NCBI GenBank assembly: GCA_037137455.1
Contig: JBAXKG010000089.1
Coordinates: forward strand, 1-7,941
Direction of reading: 5' to 3'
Source of the DNA: CAIVAT01 sp037137455
Lineage (GTDB): Bacteria > Bacteroidota > Bacteroidia > Bacteroidales > FEN-979
Length of the DNA stretch: 7,941 nucleotides
The translations under genes were made by a program, and so were the position numbers. Positions within the stretch are counted from its first letter, which is position 1. Each line of letters opens with the position of its first letter. The notes beneath the pieces are model-generated. The model ran no database searches, was not told the DNA's origin, and worked only from the letters and a program-made list of their open reading frames with translations. Below, in pieces: positions 1 through 6,141 of the stretch.

Positions 1-20
1 CGTTTGTACATTATGTGAGA

Positions 21-1718
21 TTAGTTCTTTATTAATTTTTGCAGAGACTCCCTGCCATCGCGATCTTTAAAAATAATAAAATAGAGGCCATTTGTTATTC
101 CCGAAAAATCCATGGCGAAATCACTGCCGGTCAGGTTGCTGTATTTTAAAACCTGCTGGCTGCTTTGATTTACAAGAACAATCTCTTTTAAAAGGATGGA
201 TGATTTAATATTTAATAAATCCCTCACAGGGTTGGGATAAAAAAATATCTTTCCTGAGCTTGAATTCTCTTTGATGCCCAGAAGTTGGTCATTGTACAAC
301 GCAGTATAAGTGTTTGAAGAAGAACTAATCTGGTATTTCCGGTTAGAACGGCCTCCCGGGAATTCGCAGGTCTGGTCAGACCAACTGCCATTTATACGAA
401 ATTTGAATTCAATAATGCTCCCAACGGATAAATTTGGAACAGTAATGGAGTAAATACTATCATTTGAAGTAGTCAGATGGAAATTTGTACCGTCCCATTT
501 GTTAAAATTTCCGGCAATATCTACGAAATCTGTCTTTGGATTAAATTTTCCCATCGTTTTCCATGCATACATATTAACATTAAATGTGACTGATGCTATT
601 GTGATTGGCACAGAATCACTGTTTATTATGATATCATCAATATAGATTACGGTAAAGTCTGCAGTTAATTGAGGATCTTCATAATCGGGCATAAATGAGA
701 AAATGGGATATAAACCTGTTATATTTAATGCATCAAATTTGAATACAATATCTTCCCATTCAATCACTTTGGTTTGGGCATACATATTTTTTTGTTCAAG
801 TGATCCTGATGCGCCACCTTCAATTTTACATCTTAATGGAGAGATTCGGGTTTTCAGAACTTTGACATGAACATACTTGTTTTCTGTAAGATTGAGATTT
901 GGATTGGCATTTGCCCAAAATCCACCCCAGGGCATGCCCCCTTCCTGAACTCCCCTTCGATTAAATTTTAACACCTTTTCACTTTGGTTAATACCTGTTT
1001 TAAGTGGATTAGGTATCACTGAAAAGGTTTCCGAAACCGGATGTAATGTTTCGTCATCCCAGGCGCCACATCCCATTACATGCAACGTAAAAGGAACTGT
1101 TGTCCCATTCTCAAAATCACAAATAGTGTTCGTTTTAATAGGATTAGGATCGCTTGATAAGATGATGTCATCAATATAAATTTCGATCAGCCCTGTCTGT
1201 AGTTCAGGATCTTCATAATCGGGCATAAATGCAACAACCGGGAATGAGCCTGTTAATCCAAGAGTGTCGAATTTAAAAACGATATCTTCCCATTCATTTA
1301 TTTTGGTTTGTGCATACATGTTTTTTTGTTCCAGAGAACCGGCCGCGCCTTCAATTTTAAACCTCAGTGGCGTGATACGGGTTTTCAATACTTTAACATG
1401 AAGATATTTATTGGCTGAAAGAGTAATATCGGGGCTGGCATTTGCCCAGAAACCACCCCATGGTTTTCCTCCCTGGTCAGAGCCCCTGCGGTTAAATTTT
1501 AAAACTTTCCTGCTAATATTTAATCCGTTACACTTAGGGTTATCAACAACCAGAAATGTTTCTGACAAAGGATGCAAAGCCCCATTATCCCAGTCGCCAC
1601 ATCCCATAACATTCAATGTCAAAGGACCTGTTTTCCCATCTTCAAAGTTGGCAATTACTTGTGAATAAGTAATGTATGAACTGAAGATTAAAATAATTAC
1701 TAAAACTATCTTTTTCAT
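21..1718 (-). CDS. Secreted T9SS cargo protein with duplicated CBM-like domains
   Basis: This 565-residue protein starts at ATG with a signal peptide (residues 1-20, ending TYSQ). Two homologous domains follow, about 22-190 and 199-368. Each opens with a FE-G motif, has a central PWGGFWANA stretch and closes with YIDDII, a layout typical of beta-sandwich carbohydrate-binding modules attached to Bacteroidota glycoside hydrolases. Residues about 374-474 (from VTFNVNMY through AGNFNKWDG to the YTALYND end) resemble a CBM20/glycogen-binding E-set domain. Residues about 490-565 form a T9SS type A sorting domain, with FFYPNPVRD at the start and NGLYFI near the end. By family knowledge the protein would be exported by Sec, then moved across the outer membrane by the type IX machinery and released or anchored at the surface. 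No catalytic domain is visible, so a glycan-binding or adhesive role is inferred; the ligand is unknown. It lies 158 bp downstream of the TamL-like gene and has its own candidate promoter. Confidence 0.88.
   Translation of the reverse strand: MKKIVLVIILIFSSYITYSQVIANFEDGKTGPLTLNVMGCGDWDNGALHPLSETFLVVDNPKCNGLNISRKVLKFNRRGSDQGGKPWGGFWANASPDITLSANKYLHVKVLKTRITPLRFKIEGAAGSLEQKNMYAQTKINEWEDIVFKFDTLGLTGSFPVVAFMPDYEDPELQTGLIEIYIDDIILSSDPNPIKTNTICDFENGTTVPFTLHVMGCGAWDDETLHPVSETFSVIPNPLKTGINQSEKVLKFNRRGVQEGGMPWGGFWANANPNLNLTENKYVHVKVLKTRISPLRCKIEGGASGSLEQKNMYAQTKVIEWEDIVFKFDALNITGLYPIFSFMPDYEDPQLTADFTVIYIDDIIINSDSVPITIASVTFNVNMYAWKTMGKFNPKTDFVDIAGNFNKWDGTNFHLTTSNDSIYSITVPNLSVGSIIEFKFRINGSWSDQTCEFPGGRSNRKYQISSSSNTYTALYNDQLLGIKENSSSGKIFFYPNPVRDLLNIKSSILLKEIVLVNQSSQQVLKYSNLTGSDFAMDFSGITNGLYFIIFKDRDGRESLQKLIKN
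615..1124 (-). repeat. Internal domain repeat, copy 2 (CBM-like)
   Basis: This is the second copy of the duplicated domain, residues about 199-368. The aromatic and charged core blocks are conserved with copy 1. The copies differ most in the loop after the HP-SETF motif (residues about 54-67 against 232-245) and around the strand before YIDDII. Such loops often set ligand choice in beta-sandwich binding modules, so the copies may not bind identically; that is inference. Confidence 0.9.
1149..1655 (-). repeat. Internal domain repeat, copy 1 (CBM-like)
   Basis: This stretch codes for residues about 22-190 of the T9SS cargo protein. It aligns over its whole length with the second copy at 615-1124, with roughly two thirds of residues identical by eye and one single-residue gap (GAAGS against GGASGS). 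Shared blocks include KVLKFNRRG, PWGGFWANA, HVKVLKTRI, LEQKNMYAQTK, EDIVFKFD and FMPDYEDP. Nucleotide identity is also visible, for example around 1207-1227 against 673-693. Confidence 0.9.
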
Positions 1719-1773
1719 TTTTTATGGTTTTGGGTTTTTATCAGTTATAAAAATATTATGGATAATATTACGA

Positions 1774-1797
1774 TGTATAATTTGGTTCAATTACACA
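1774..1797. promoter_or_regulatory. Imperfect inverted repeat at the cargo-gene promoter
   Basis: Arms TGTATAATT (1774-1782) and AATTACACA (1789-1797) pair at 8 of 9 positions across a 6-base spacer. Read on the minus strand, the repeat begins inside the candidate -7 box (1796-1803) and runs downstream across the expected transcription start, where a repressor could act. A similar arrangement occurs at 5284-5318. Confidence 0.4.
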
Positions 1798-1803
1798 AAA
1801 ATA
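1796..1803 (-). promoter_or_regulatory. Candidate -7 box for the T9SS cargo gene
   Basis: On the minus strand this reads TATTTTTG, matching the Bacteroidota -7 consensus TAnnTTTG. It implies a leader of about 70 bases before the ATG at 1718. No convincing -33 TTTG element stands at the usual 19-21 bp distance, so the call rests on the -7 match and position. Confidence 0.45.
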
Positions 1804-1876
1804 ACAATTTTGAAAATAATTGATGAATGTTAAGGAAAATATATTTCAACTATATAGTGTGTTGTCGATAATTCTT

Positions 1877-4234
1877 TCAGAATGGATACCCTATGCCAAA
1901 ATTCCATACGATGTCTTTGAGTTGCATTTTGTTGAAATACCAACGGTCGTTTGTGGGGTAGGAGGGTACACGCAGCGGAATTGCGGGATCGAGGCGGAAA
2001 ATAAAGAAGTCGAAATCAAGCCTTATTCCAATACCGAAATCCATGGCAATCTCATTTAAAAATCCGGGGAAAGTAAATTTCCCGCCTGGCAAATCAGGGG
2101 ATTCCTTCAGCAACCATATATTTCCGGCATCTACAAACAATGCTCCCCGAATCCAGCCATATACCGGGAACCGGTATTCAATATTGGCTTCCAATTGCAT
2201 ATCTCCGATTTGGTTAAAAGTATCGGAAGCGCCGGAAGGATTGATATAGGAGCCGGGACCGAGTGTATACATCCTCCATCCGCGCATGCCATTAGCCCCG
2301 CCCGCGAAAAACGCTTTTTCAAAAGGCAGCAGGTCCGAATTGCCATATGGTATCCCAATGCCGCTGTATAAACGGTAAACCATCGAAAAATTATTTCCAA
2401 GGATATTGTAATATCTGAAGTCGATATCAGGCCTTACATATTGCGAATATGGCAAACCAAAAAGGTTATATGGAACGCCGGAATCCTGCGGTGTTTTCAA
2501 AATCTTATTGAAGAGGTAGATCAGGTTGCCTCCGGTCTCAAAATTAGCCCTGATATATATGAAATCCTTCACCCTGGTGAATTTCTGATTACTGAAGGTA
2601 AAGGTGTATTTTAATCCGGCCACCATGTGATCGGTGTATTGGTTTCTGAGCCGGGTATCCGTCTGCGATTCGATCACTGAATCGAAATAAGCATCTTTAA
2701 ATATTTTGACCAGTGAAATTTCAACGGGATTCAGAACATGTTTGATTTTATCGTTCTGTAGCCAGGAATATCCGAAAGAAATATTTGAAATATGCCGGTC
2801 AAAGTGCTCCTGATGCTGATAATTGTACCCGATGCTGATAGTGGTTTTTGGCTTGAAATATTTTGGCATTATTTCGGGCCGGATTGGTATAAGAAATTGT
2901 GGAAAAGTAATTCCGGCATTGGCCCCCAGTTCGATAGTATTAAAAAAGGAATTTCCAGCTGATCCATCGGAGGCCTGCATCTGAAGTGATCCGCTTACAT
3001 TGATCTTGAATAACTGTGCCCCCCTGAAAACATTCCGGCTCTGATAACCAAGGTTAGCCTGAACACCAAATGCGCCTCCTGAATTAGTGCCATCAGTAGT
3101 TACCGAGAAAGATTGAGCCGGCGTGCGTGAAAGTTCAACATGGCAGTTAACTAAATTCTTGTTATGCAATTGCTGTTCTTTCTGGTCTTCCTCCTCCTTA
3201 AACTGAATATTGATGTATTTGAAAACCTGCAAACCTGAAAGCTGGCCATAACTTTGATTGACATCCAGTAAATTATAATTAGATTGCGGGGTAATAAAAA
3301 TTGATTGGGCAATAGTACGCGGTTTGACCCTGAATCGATCTTTGTATAGAAAATAAAATGTATTTGGGGGCTGCCCCTTAACCGGACTCTGGTAGCTTTT
3401 AACCAGTGTGTCGTAAATAACAGCATTTGTTTGAAGGTGGTCAAACTCAGGATAGACGTAAATGTTATTTATGAAATATCTCTTATGGGGCACCTGACGT
3501 ACTGTTGTAAAATTGTCGAATGAAGGCACTACCTGATTGATGATTTCAATGGTGATATCCATTTGACGCTGCTGGAAATTGGAATCTACCTGATATTTAA
3601 TATAAGCAGTGGAAAATCGAAAAAATCCATAGTTAAGCAGATTGTTCGTTATCCGGCTACGTTCATCGTCAAAAAGATAGGAATCGAAGTTCTTACCTCG
3701 GCGAATCAAGCATTTTGAGGTATCCTTATATACAAAAAAAGCTACTTGTGTATCAGGTATCGAATAGGCCAGACTCCTTATTTTATATGGTTTCGAAGCC
3801 TGGATAGAATATATTACAATTGCTTTTTTATTGTTAATAATTATTGAATCGCTTAAAGTCGAATGAAAATAACCTTTATTCATAAGGTAAAGATTCATTT
3901 GCTTGAGTGAAACAGATACCAGGGAAGTATCGAGAATCACAGGTTCGCTGCCTGCTTTGGTCCTTAGCCACTTCTTGAACTTTGTGTCTTTACCCTTATT
4001 ACCGATATTGTATAATGCAATATTGGAACGAAATAATCCGAAAAGTTTTTTATTGGGATGCTGTTGTATGTATGGGGCCAGGTCTTCTGGAGAAATGTTT
4101 TTGTCGGAAACCTGGATTTTATTCTTTATAACAAGATACTCCTTGGGGCCAAGTGGTTTTGTGACATTGCAACCGGCAATGAACAGCATGACCAGAATGG
4201 CGACATAAAAACCGGCTGAAGATTTCTTGTTCAA
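1877..4234 (-). CDS. tamL: TamL-like lipoprotein, Omp85/BamA-TamA superfamily
   Basis: This 785-residue protein has a lipoprotein signal peptide with lipobox I19-A20-G21 and acylated Cys22, then a long periplasmic N-terminal half and a C-terminal 16-strand-type barrel. About residues 35-350 fit three POTRA-like repeats, the number known for TamA. The barrel (about 370-785) carries the Omp85 signatures: GG-N-MRGW with R651-G652-W653, the lid-lock motif that contacts the barrel interior, FVDAGNIW at 700-707, and a terminal Phe785. Lipid anchoring of a TamA-type protein is the hallmark of Bacteroidota TamL, which partners TamB in outer-membrane assembly. The start is TTG: an in-frame TGA lies six codons upstream, and the first in-frame ATG (codon 16) would leave only six residues before the lipobox Cys. 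No tamB is present in the window. Other Omp85-family lipoproteins cannot be excluded. Confidence 0.85.
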   Translation of the reverse strand: MNKKSSAGFYVAILVMLFIAGCNVTKPLGPKEYLVIKNKIQVSDKNISPEDLAPYIQQHPNKKLFGLFRSNIALYNIGNKGKDTKFKKWLRTKAGSEPVILDTSLVSVSLKQMNLYLMNKGYFHSTLSDSIIINNKKAIVIYSIQASKPYKIRSLAYSIPDTQVAFFVYKDTSKCLIRRGKNFDSYLFDDERSRITNNLLNYGFFRFSTAYIKYQVDSNFQQRQMDITIEIINQVVPSFDNFTTVRQVPHKRYFINNIYVYPEFDHLQTNAVIYDTLVKSYQSPVKGQPPNTFYFLYKDRFRVKPRTIAQSIFITPQSNYNLLDVNQSYGQLSGLQVFKYINIQFKEEEDQKEQQLHNKNLVNCHVELSRTPAQSFSVTTDGTNSGGAFGVQANLGYQSRNVFRGAQLFKINVSGSLQMQASDGSAGNSFFNTIELGANAGITFPQFLIPIRPEIMPKYFKPKTTISIGYNYQHQEHFDRHISNISFGYSWLQNDKIKHVLNPVEISLVKIFKDAYFDSVIESQTDTRLRNQYTDHMVAGLKYTFTFSNQKFTRVKDFIYIRANFETGGNLIYLFNKILKTPQDSGVPYNLFGLPYSQYVRPDIDFRYYNILGNNFSMVYRLYSGIGIPYGNSDLLPFEKAFFAGGANGMRGWRMYTLGPGSYINPSGASDTFNQIGDMQLEANIEYRFPVYGWIRGALFVDAGNIWLLKESPDLPGGKFTFPGFLNEIAMDFGIGIRLDFDFFIFRLDPAIPLRVPSYPTNDRWYFNKMQLKDIVWNFGIGYPF

Positions 4235-4267
4235 ATGAAGTAAGAGTTTTCAGGTAATTCAAAATAA

Positions 4268-4275
4268 CAAAAATA
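4268..4275 (-). promoter_or_regulatory. Candidate -7 box for the TamL-like gene
   Basis: The minus strand reads TATTTTTG, a full match to TAnnTTTG, between the hairpin terminator of the upstream gene and the TTG start at 4234. It would give a leader of roughly 30 bases. A poor TGTG sits about 20 bp upstream in place of the -33 TTTG. Confidence 0.4.
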
Positions 4276-4302
4276 GCGATAAAAAATCAGGCAGTCACAT
4301 AT

Positions 4303-4332
4303 AAAAAGGTTGCCAAAAATGACAACCTTTTT
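4303..4332 (-). terminator. Hairpin terminator, possibly bidirectional
   Basis: Perfect 10-base arms AAAAAGGTTG (4303-4312) and CAACCTTTTT (4323-4332) surround a 10-base loop. On the minus strand the GGTTG/CAACC core is followed by a T run, 32 bases past the stop of the 4364-5143 gene. The A run on the other side gives the same shape in the plus direction. It separates the small barrel gene from the TamL-like gene. Confidence 0.8.
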
Positions 4333-4363
4333 CTGTTTGGATGATGCAACGTCTTTTTAAATC

Positions 4364-5143
4364 CTAAAAAGTAGTTGCAAGCTCAGCAAGAATAAAATTG
4401 GTAGTAGCGCTCGCATTACCAACACTAACGTTTTGCATCAAATAACCAACGCCCAGTTCTATTGTACTTTTACCCAGTCTGAAACTTACGCCGACTGTCG
4501 GATTAAGTAAAAATCCAAGCCCGCCGAAGCTGGGAGTTATTTGAAAAGTATATCCACACCCGACCCCCAGGTATGGAGCTATTTTTGTATCGGGGTAACG
4601 TCCCATGAAATTCGCAAATATTGAGCCGCAGTAACTATGATTGGAAAGATCGGTGGAGAAATAATCTTGTCCTCCGATGCCAATCCCGGCAGCAAAATAT
4701 TGATTAAATCTATAACCATTGATAATATCGAGTTTTAATATTGCCACATCTTGCGAATTTCCAAGGCCAATTCCGCCACCCGCTCTGATACTCCCATAAT
4801 ACCCCGACTTTTTTTCTCCCTTACTGGCTGAAGCAGTACTGGTTGAGGCAGCGCTGGTTGAAGCATTATCTTTTGACTTACTGCTGCCTGATTCTTTTTT
4901 GTTTGAAGGAGTGTAGGTAGTTAACTTTGTTTCTTTTGCAATTTTTGAAATCTCATTCATTCTATATACAAAAACACTTTTGTCTGCGGTTTCTATGCGG
5001 ACAGATTCATTTGGAATTTGTTCGATAATGGTCCCTCTGATGATGCTTCCATTTTTTAAATAAACCACGTCTTCGTAATTTTGTTGAGTATAAGCAATCA
5101 TGCAAATAAATAAAAATAACAGTAAAATAAAACCCCTTTTCAT
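4364..5143 (-). CDS. Small outer-membrane beta-barrel-like protein with N-terminal accessory domain
   Basis: This 259-residue protein starts at ATG with a signal peptide (residues 1-20, ending AYTQ). Residues about 22-70 form a compact beta-rich module (DVVYLKNGSIIRGTI, then VRIETADKSVFVYRMNEI), a unit I recognise as recurrent at the N-terminus of Bacteroidota envelope proteins; its function is unknown. Residues about 72-113 are a Ser/Thr/Lys/Ala-rich linker. Residues about 114-259 show alternating Gly- and aromatic-rich strands (YYGSIRAGGGIGLG, YFAAGIGIGG, YLGVGCGYTF, NPTVGVSFRLG) and end in Phe, as in small outer-membrane barrels. Localisation to the outer membrane is inferred. It faces the plus-strand cluster divergently and is followed by a clear terminator, so it is probably monocistronic. 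No enzyme motif is visible. Confidence 0.8.
   Translation of the reverse strand: MKRGFILLLFLFICMIAYTQQNYEDVVYLKNGSIIRGTIIEQIPNESVRIETADKSVFVYRMNEISKIAKETKLTTYTPSNKKESGSSKSKDNASTSAASTSTASASKGEKKSGYYGSIRAGGGIGLGNSQDVAILKLDIINGYRFNQYFAAGIGIGGQDYFSTDLSNHSYCGSIFANFMGRYPDTKIAPYLGVGCGYTFQITPSFGGLGFLLNPTVGVSFRLGKSTIELGVGYLMQNVSVGNASATTNFILAELATTF
4824..4868 (-). repeat. Three 15-bp tandem units in the linker
   Basis: Units 4824-4838, 4839-4853 and 4854-4868 each begin CTGG(C/T)TGA on the plus strand and differ at a few positions. The repeat is in frame and encodes the Ser-Thr-Ala-rich five-residue period of the linker (residues about 92-107), so copy-number change would alter linker length without a frameshift. 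Confidence 0.8.
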
Positions 5144-5257
5144 AATAGTTATTTTTAAATTTCCCTAATCATATGGCTTTTCGGTAACGCCCTGTTTTTT
5201 TTGAAGTGGGTTCTAGCATCCACTTTTTTTGGTGGAAATAAACGTATAAAGATTAGC

Positions 5258-5265
5258 CAAATATA
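5258..5265 (-). promoter_or_regulatory. Alternative -7 box for the minus-strand barrel gene
   Basis: The minus strand reads TATATTTG, the same octamer as at 5311-5318. It lies closer to the ATG at 5143 (leader about 110 bases) but has no -33-like element at the expected distance and no flanking inverted repeat. It is kept as an alternative start site. Confidence 0.3.
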
Positions 5266-5283
5266 TAATAATAAACAACCGTA

Positions 5284-5313
5284 TTGTGTAAAATCGAATT
5301 TTACATTACACAA
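5284..5313. promoter_or_regulatory. Nested inverted repeats, possible operator
   Basis: Outer arms TTGTGTAA (5284-5291) and TTACACAA (5306-5313) match perfectly over 8 bases with a 14-base spacer. Overlapping them, TGTAAAAT (5287-5294) and ATTTTACA (5298-5305) match perfectly over 8 bases with a 3-base spacer. The structure directly abuts the minus-strand -7 box at 5311-5318 and covers the expected start of transcription, so binding there could block that promoter. Dyad symmetry of this size suits a dimeric helix-turn-helix regulator; no regulator gene is in the window. Confidence 0.5.
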
Positions 5314-5318
5314 ATATA
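5311..5318 (-). promoter_or_regulatory. Candidate -7 box for the minus-strand barrel gene
   Basis: The minus strand reads TATATTTG, a full TAnnTTTG match. A TTTG lies upstream at 5342-5345 with a 23-base spacer, slightly longer than the usual 19-21. The inverted repeat at 5284-5313 begins within the box. The predicted leader is about 160 bases. Confidence 0.45.
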
Positions 5319-5406
5319 CAAAATCAACTTAAGTGGCGAAGCAAAATCTCTTGTATGCCTTATCAATCAATGATAATAGAATATTTTATAATTTAATCCG
5401 GCCTTC

Positions 5407-5430
5407 TGTAAAATTACATTACATTTGTAA
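5407..5430. promoter_or_regulatory. Second TGTAA/TTACA repeat site over the plus-strand promoter
   Basis: TGTAAAAT (5407-5414) and TTACATTACA (5414-5423) repeat in the same order the elements found at 5287-5294 and 5301-5310. Two short dyads are present: TGTAA/TTACA with a 2-base gap at 5407-5418, and TTACA/TGTAA with a 2-base gap at 5419-5430. The latter spans the plus-strand -7 box. This suggests that one regulator may control both divergent units. Confidence 0.4.
5420..5427 (+). promoter_or_regulatory. Candidate -7 box for the plus-strand cluster
   Basis: TACATTTG fits TAnnTTTG exactly. Transcription would begin near 5432-5435, at or past the in-frame ATG at 5433, which argues against that codon as the start of the next gene and for the ATG at 5502. 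No good -33 element is visible. Confidence 0.5.
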
Positions 5431-5501
5431 ATATGATTCATATAAAACAAAAATTTATGTTTGCGCATGGTTTATTGCGCCATAGAACTTACCTCAGGGA
5501 T

Positions 5502-6116
5502 ATGAAAAAGATAATAATGATATTAATATTTGCCTGCACAATATGCAGTGTTTATGCCCAGAACAGACCCTGGAGAATCGGAGTAAAGGCTGGCGTCAAC
5601 TTTATACACATGGAAAACTACGGCAAAGGCTTTTATTCTGACTTTGAGGCAAAATCAGGCTGGTCTTTTGGCGCATTATTTCAATACAAAATAGGAGGTT
5701 TTGTAAATTATTCGATTGTACCTGAAATTATTTTTACAAATTCAACTACCGACGCAGATCTGATTTACTTTACAGATTTAATAACAACTATGCAAACCAT
5801 TGATGTTCCTGTTAATTTTAAGGTGGGACTGCAATTAAGCAAAATTTTCAGACCGTATGTATTGGGAGCAATCTATGGATCCTATGTAGTCAGCTATGAA
5901 GGAGATTTGTTCTACCATCTTAATGACATTGATGAAAGCTACATTAAGAGTAATATTAATAAACTCTATTTCGGGGTTGGCGCTGGGATGGGTTTCGATA
6001 TCTGGAGATTCCAGGTTGAAGGACGATACAGGTGGAATCTGAACAGGATTAATTCTGAGTACTTTAGCGCCCTGAAACAACAGGGACTTGAAATCTCATG
6101 CGCATTTCTTTTTTAA
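5502..6116 (+). CDS. PorT-type small outer-membrane beta-barrel protein
   Basis: From the ATG at 5502 the protein has 204 residues with a signal peptide (1-20, MKKII to VYAQ). The open frame extends to an ATG at 5433, but that adds 23 residues before the signal peptide and lies at the predicted transcription start, so the shorter form is preferred; AGGGA stands unusually close (1 base) before the ATG. The mature part follows the OMP_b-brl_2/PorT-like plan: GVKAGVNF at 27-34, FGALFQYKIG at 56-65, DVPVNFKVGL at 101-110, RPYVLGAIYGSY at 117-128, then LYFGVGAGMGFDIWRFQVEGRYRW at about 155-178, with a Phe at the C-terminus. Such proteins form 8-10-stranded barrels in the outer membrane. Despite the family name, nothing indicates it is the T9SS component PorT itself. 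It heads a three-gene cluster with a 25-bp gap to the hydrolase gene. Confidence 0.82.
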   Translation: MKKIIMILIFACTICSVYAQNRPWRIGVKAGVNFIHMENYGKGFYSDFEAKSGWSFGALFQYKIGGFVNYSIVPEIIFTNSTTDADLIYFTDLITTMQTIDVPVNFKVGLQLSKIFRPYVLGAIYGSYVVSYEGDLFYHLNDIDESYIKSNINKLYFGVGAGMGFDIWRFQVEGRYRWNLNRINSEYFSALKQQGLEISCAFLF

Positions 6117-6141
6117 TTAAGGATTTTTAACACCTTACCCG

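Larger units (their letters stand above)
5144..5501. other. 358-bp divergent intergenic region
   Basis: This AT-rich stretch separates the minus-strand barrel gene from the plus-strand cluster. It holds three -7-like boxes (5258-5265 and 5311-5318 minus, 5420-5427 plus), a TGTAA/TTACA repeat cluster at 5284-5313 and 5407-5430, and a weak hairpin, AAGTGG (5204-5209) with CCACTT (5220-5225). The leader of the minus-strand gene would be about 110-160 bases, long enough for leader control, but I recognise no riboswitch or RNA family in it. No credible small coding region was seen. Confidence 0.7.

Noticed and set aside
1411..1668. Plus-strand open frame of 85 codons opposite the T9SS cargo gene
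   Set aside because: It is antisense to a strongly supported gene, with no signal peptide, domain or promoter; a shadow frame.
1849..1858. Palindrome ACTATATAGT after the TamL-like stop, as a terminator
   Set aside because: The stem is only AT-rich, self-complementary without a loop, and has no T run; not enough for a terminator.
1820..2059. Plus-strand open frame running into the 3' end of the TamL-like gene
   Set aside because: Most of it is antisense to conserved barrel codons and it has no recognisable features.
5204..5225. AAGTGG/CCACTT hairpin as a terminator
   Set aside because: The T run follows it in the plus direction, where no gene lies upstream to end. Six base pairs is weak, so it is mentioned only as part of the intergenic region.
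5461..5483. TTGCGC direct repeat and ATGG/CCAT dyad in the leader of the plus-strand cluster
   Set aside because: The elements are too short and are expected by chance; no link to a known control element.
5433..5501. N-terminal extension of the PorT-type protein from the ATG at 5433
   Set aside because: It would put 23 polar residues before a clean signal peptide, and the ATG coincides with the predicted transcription start. The start at 5502 is better.
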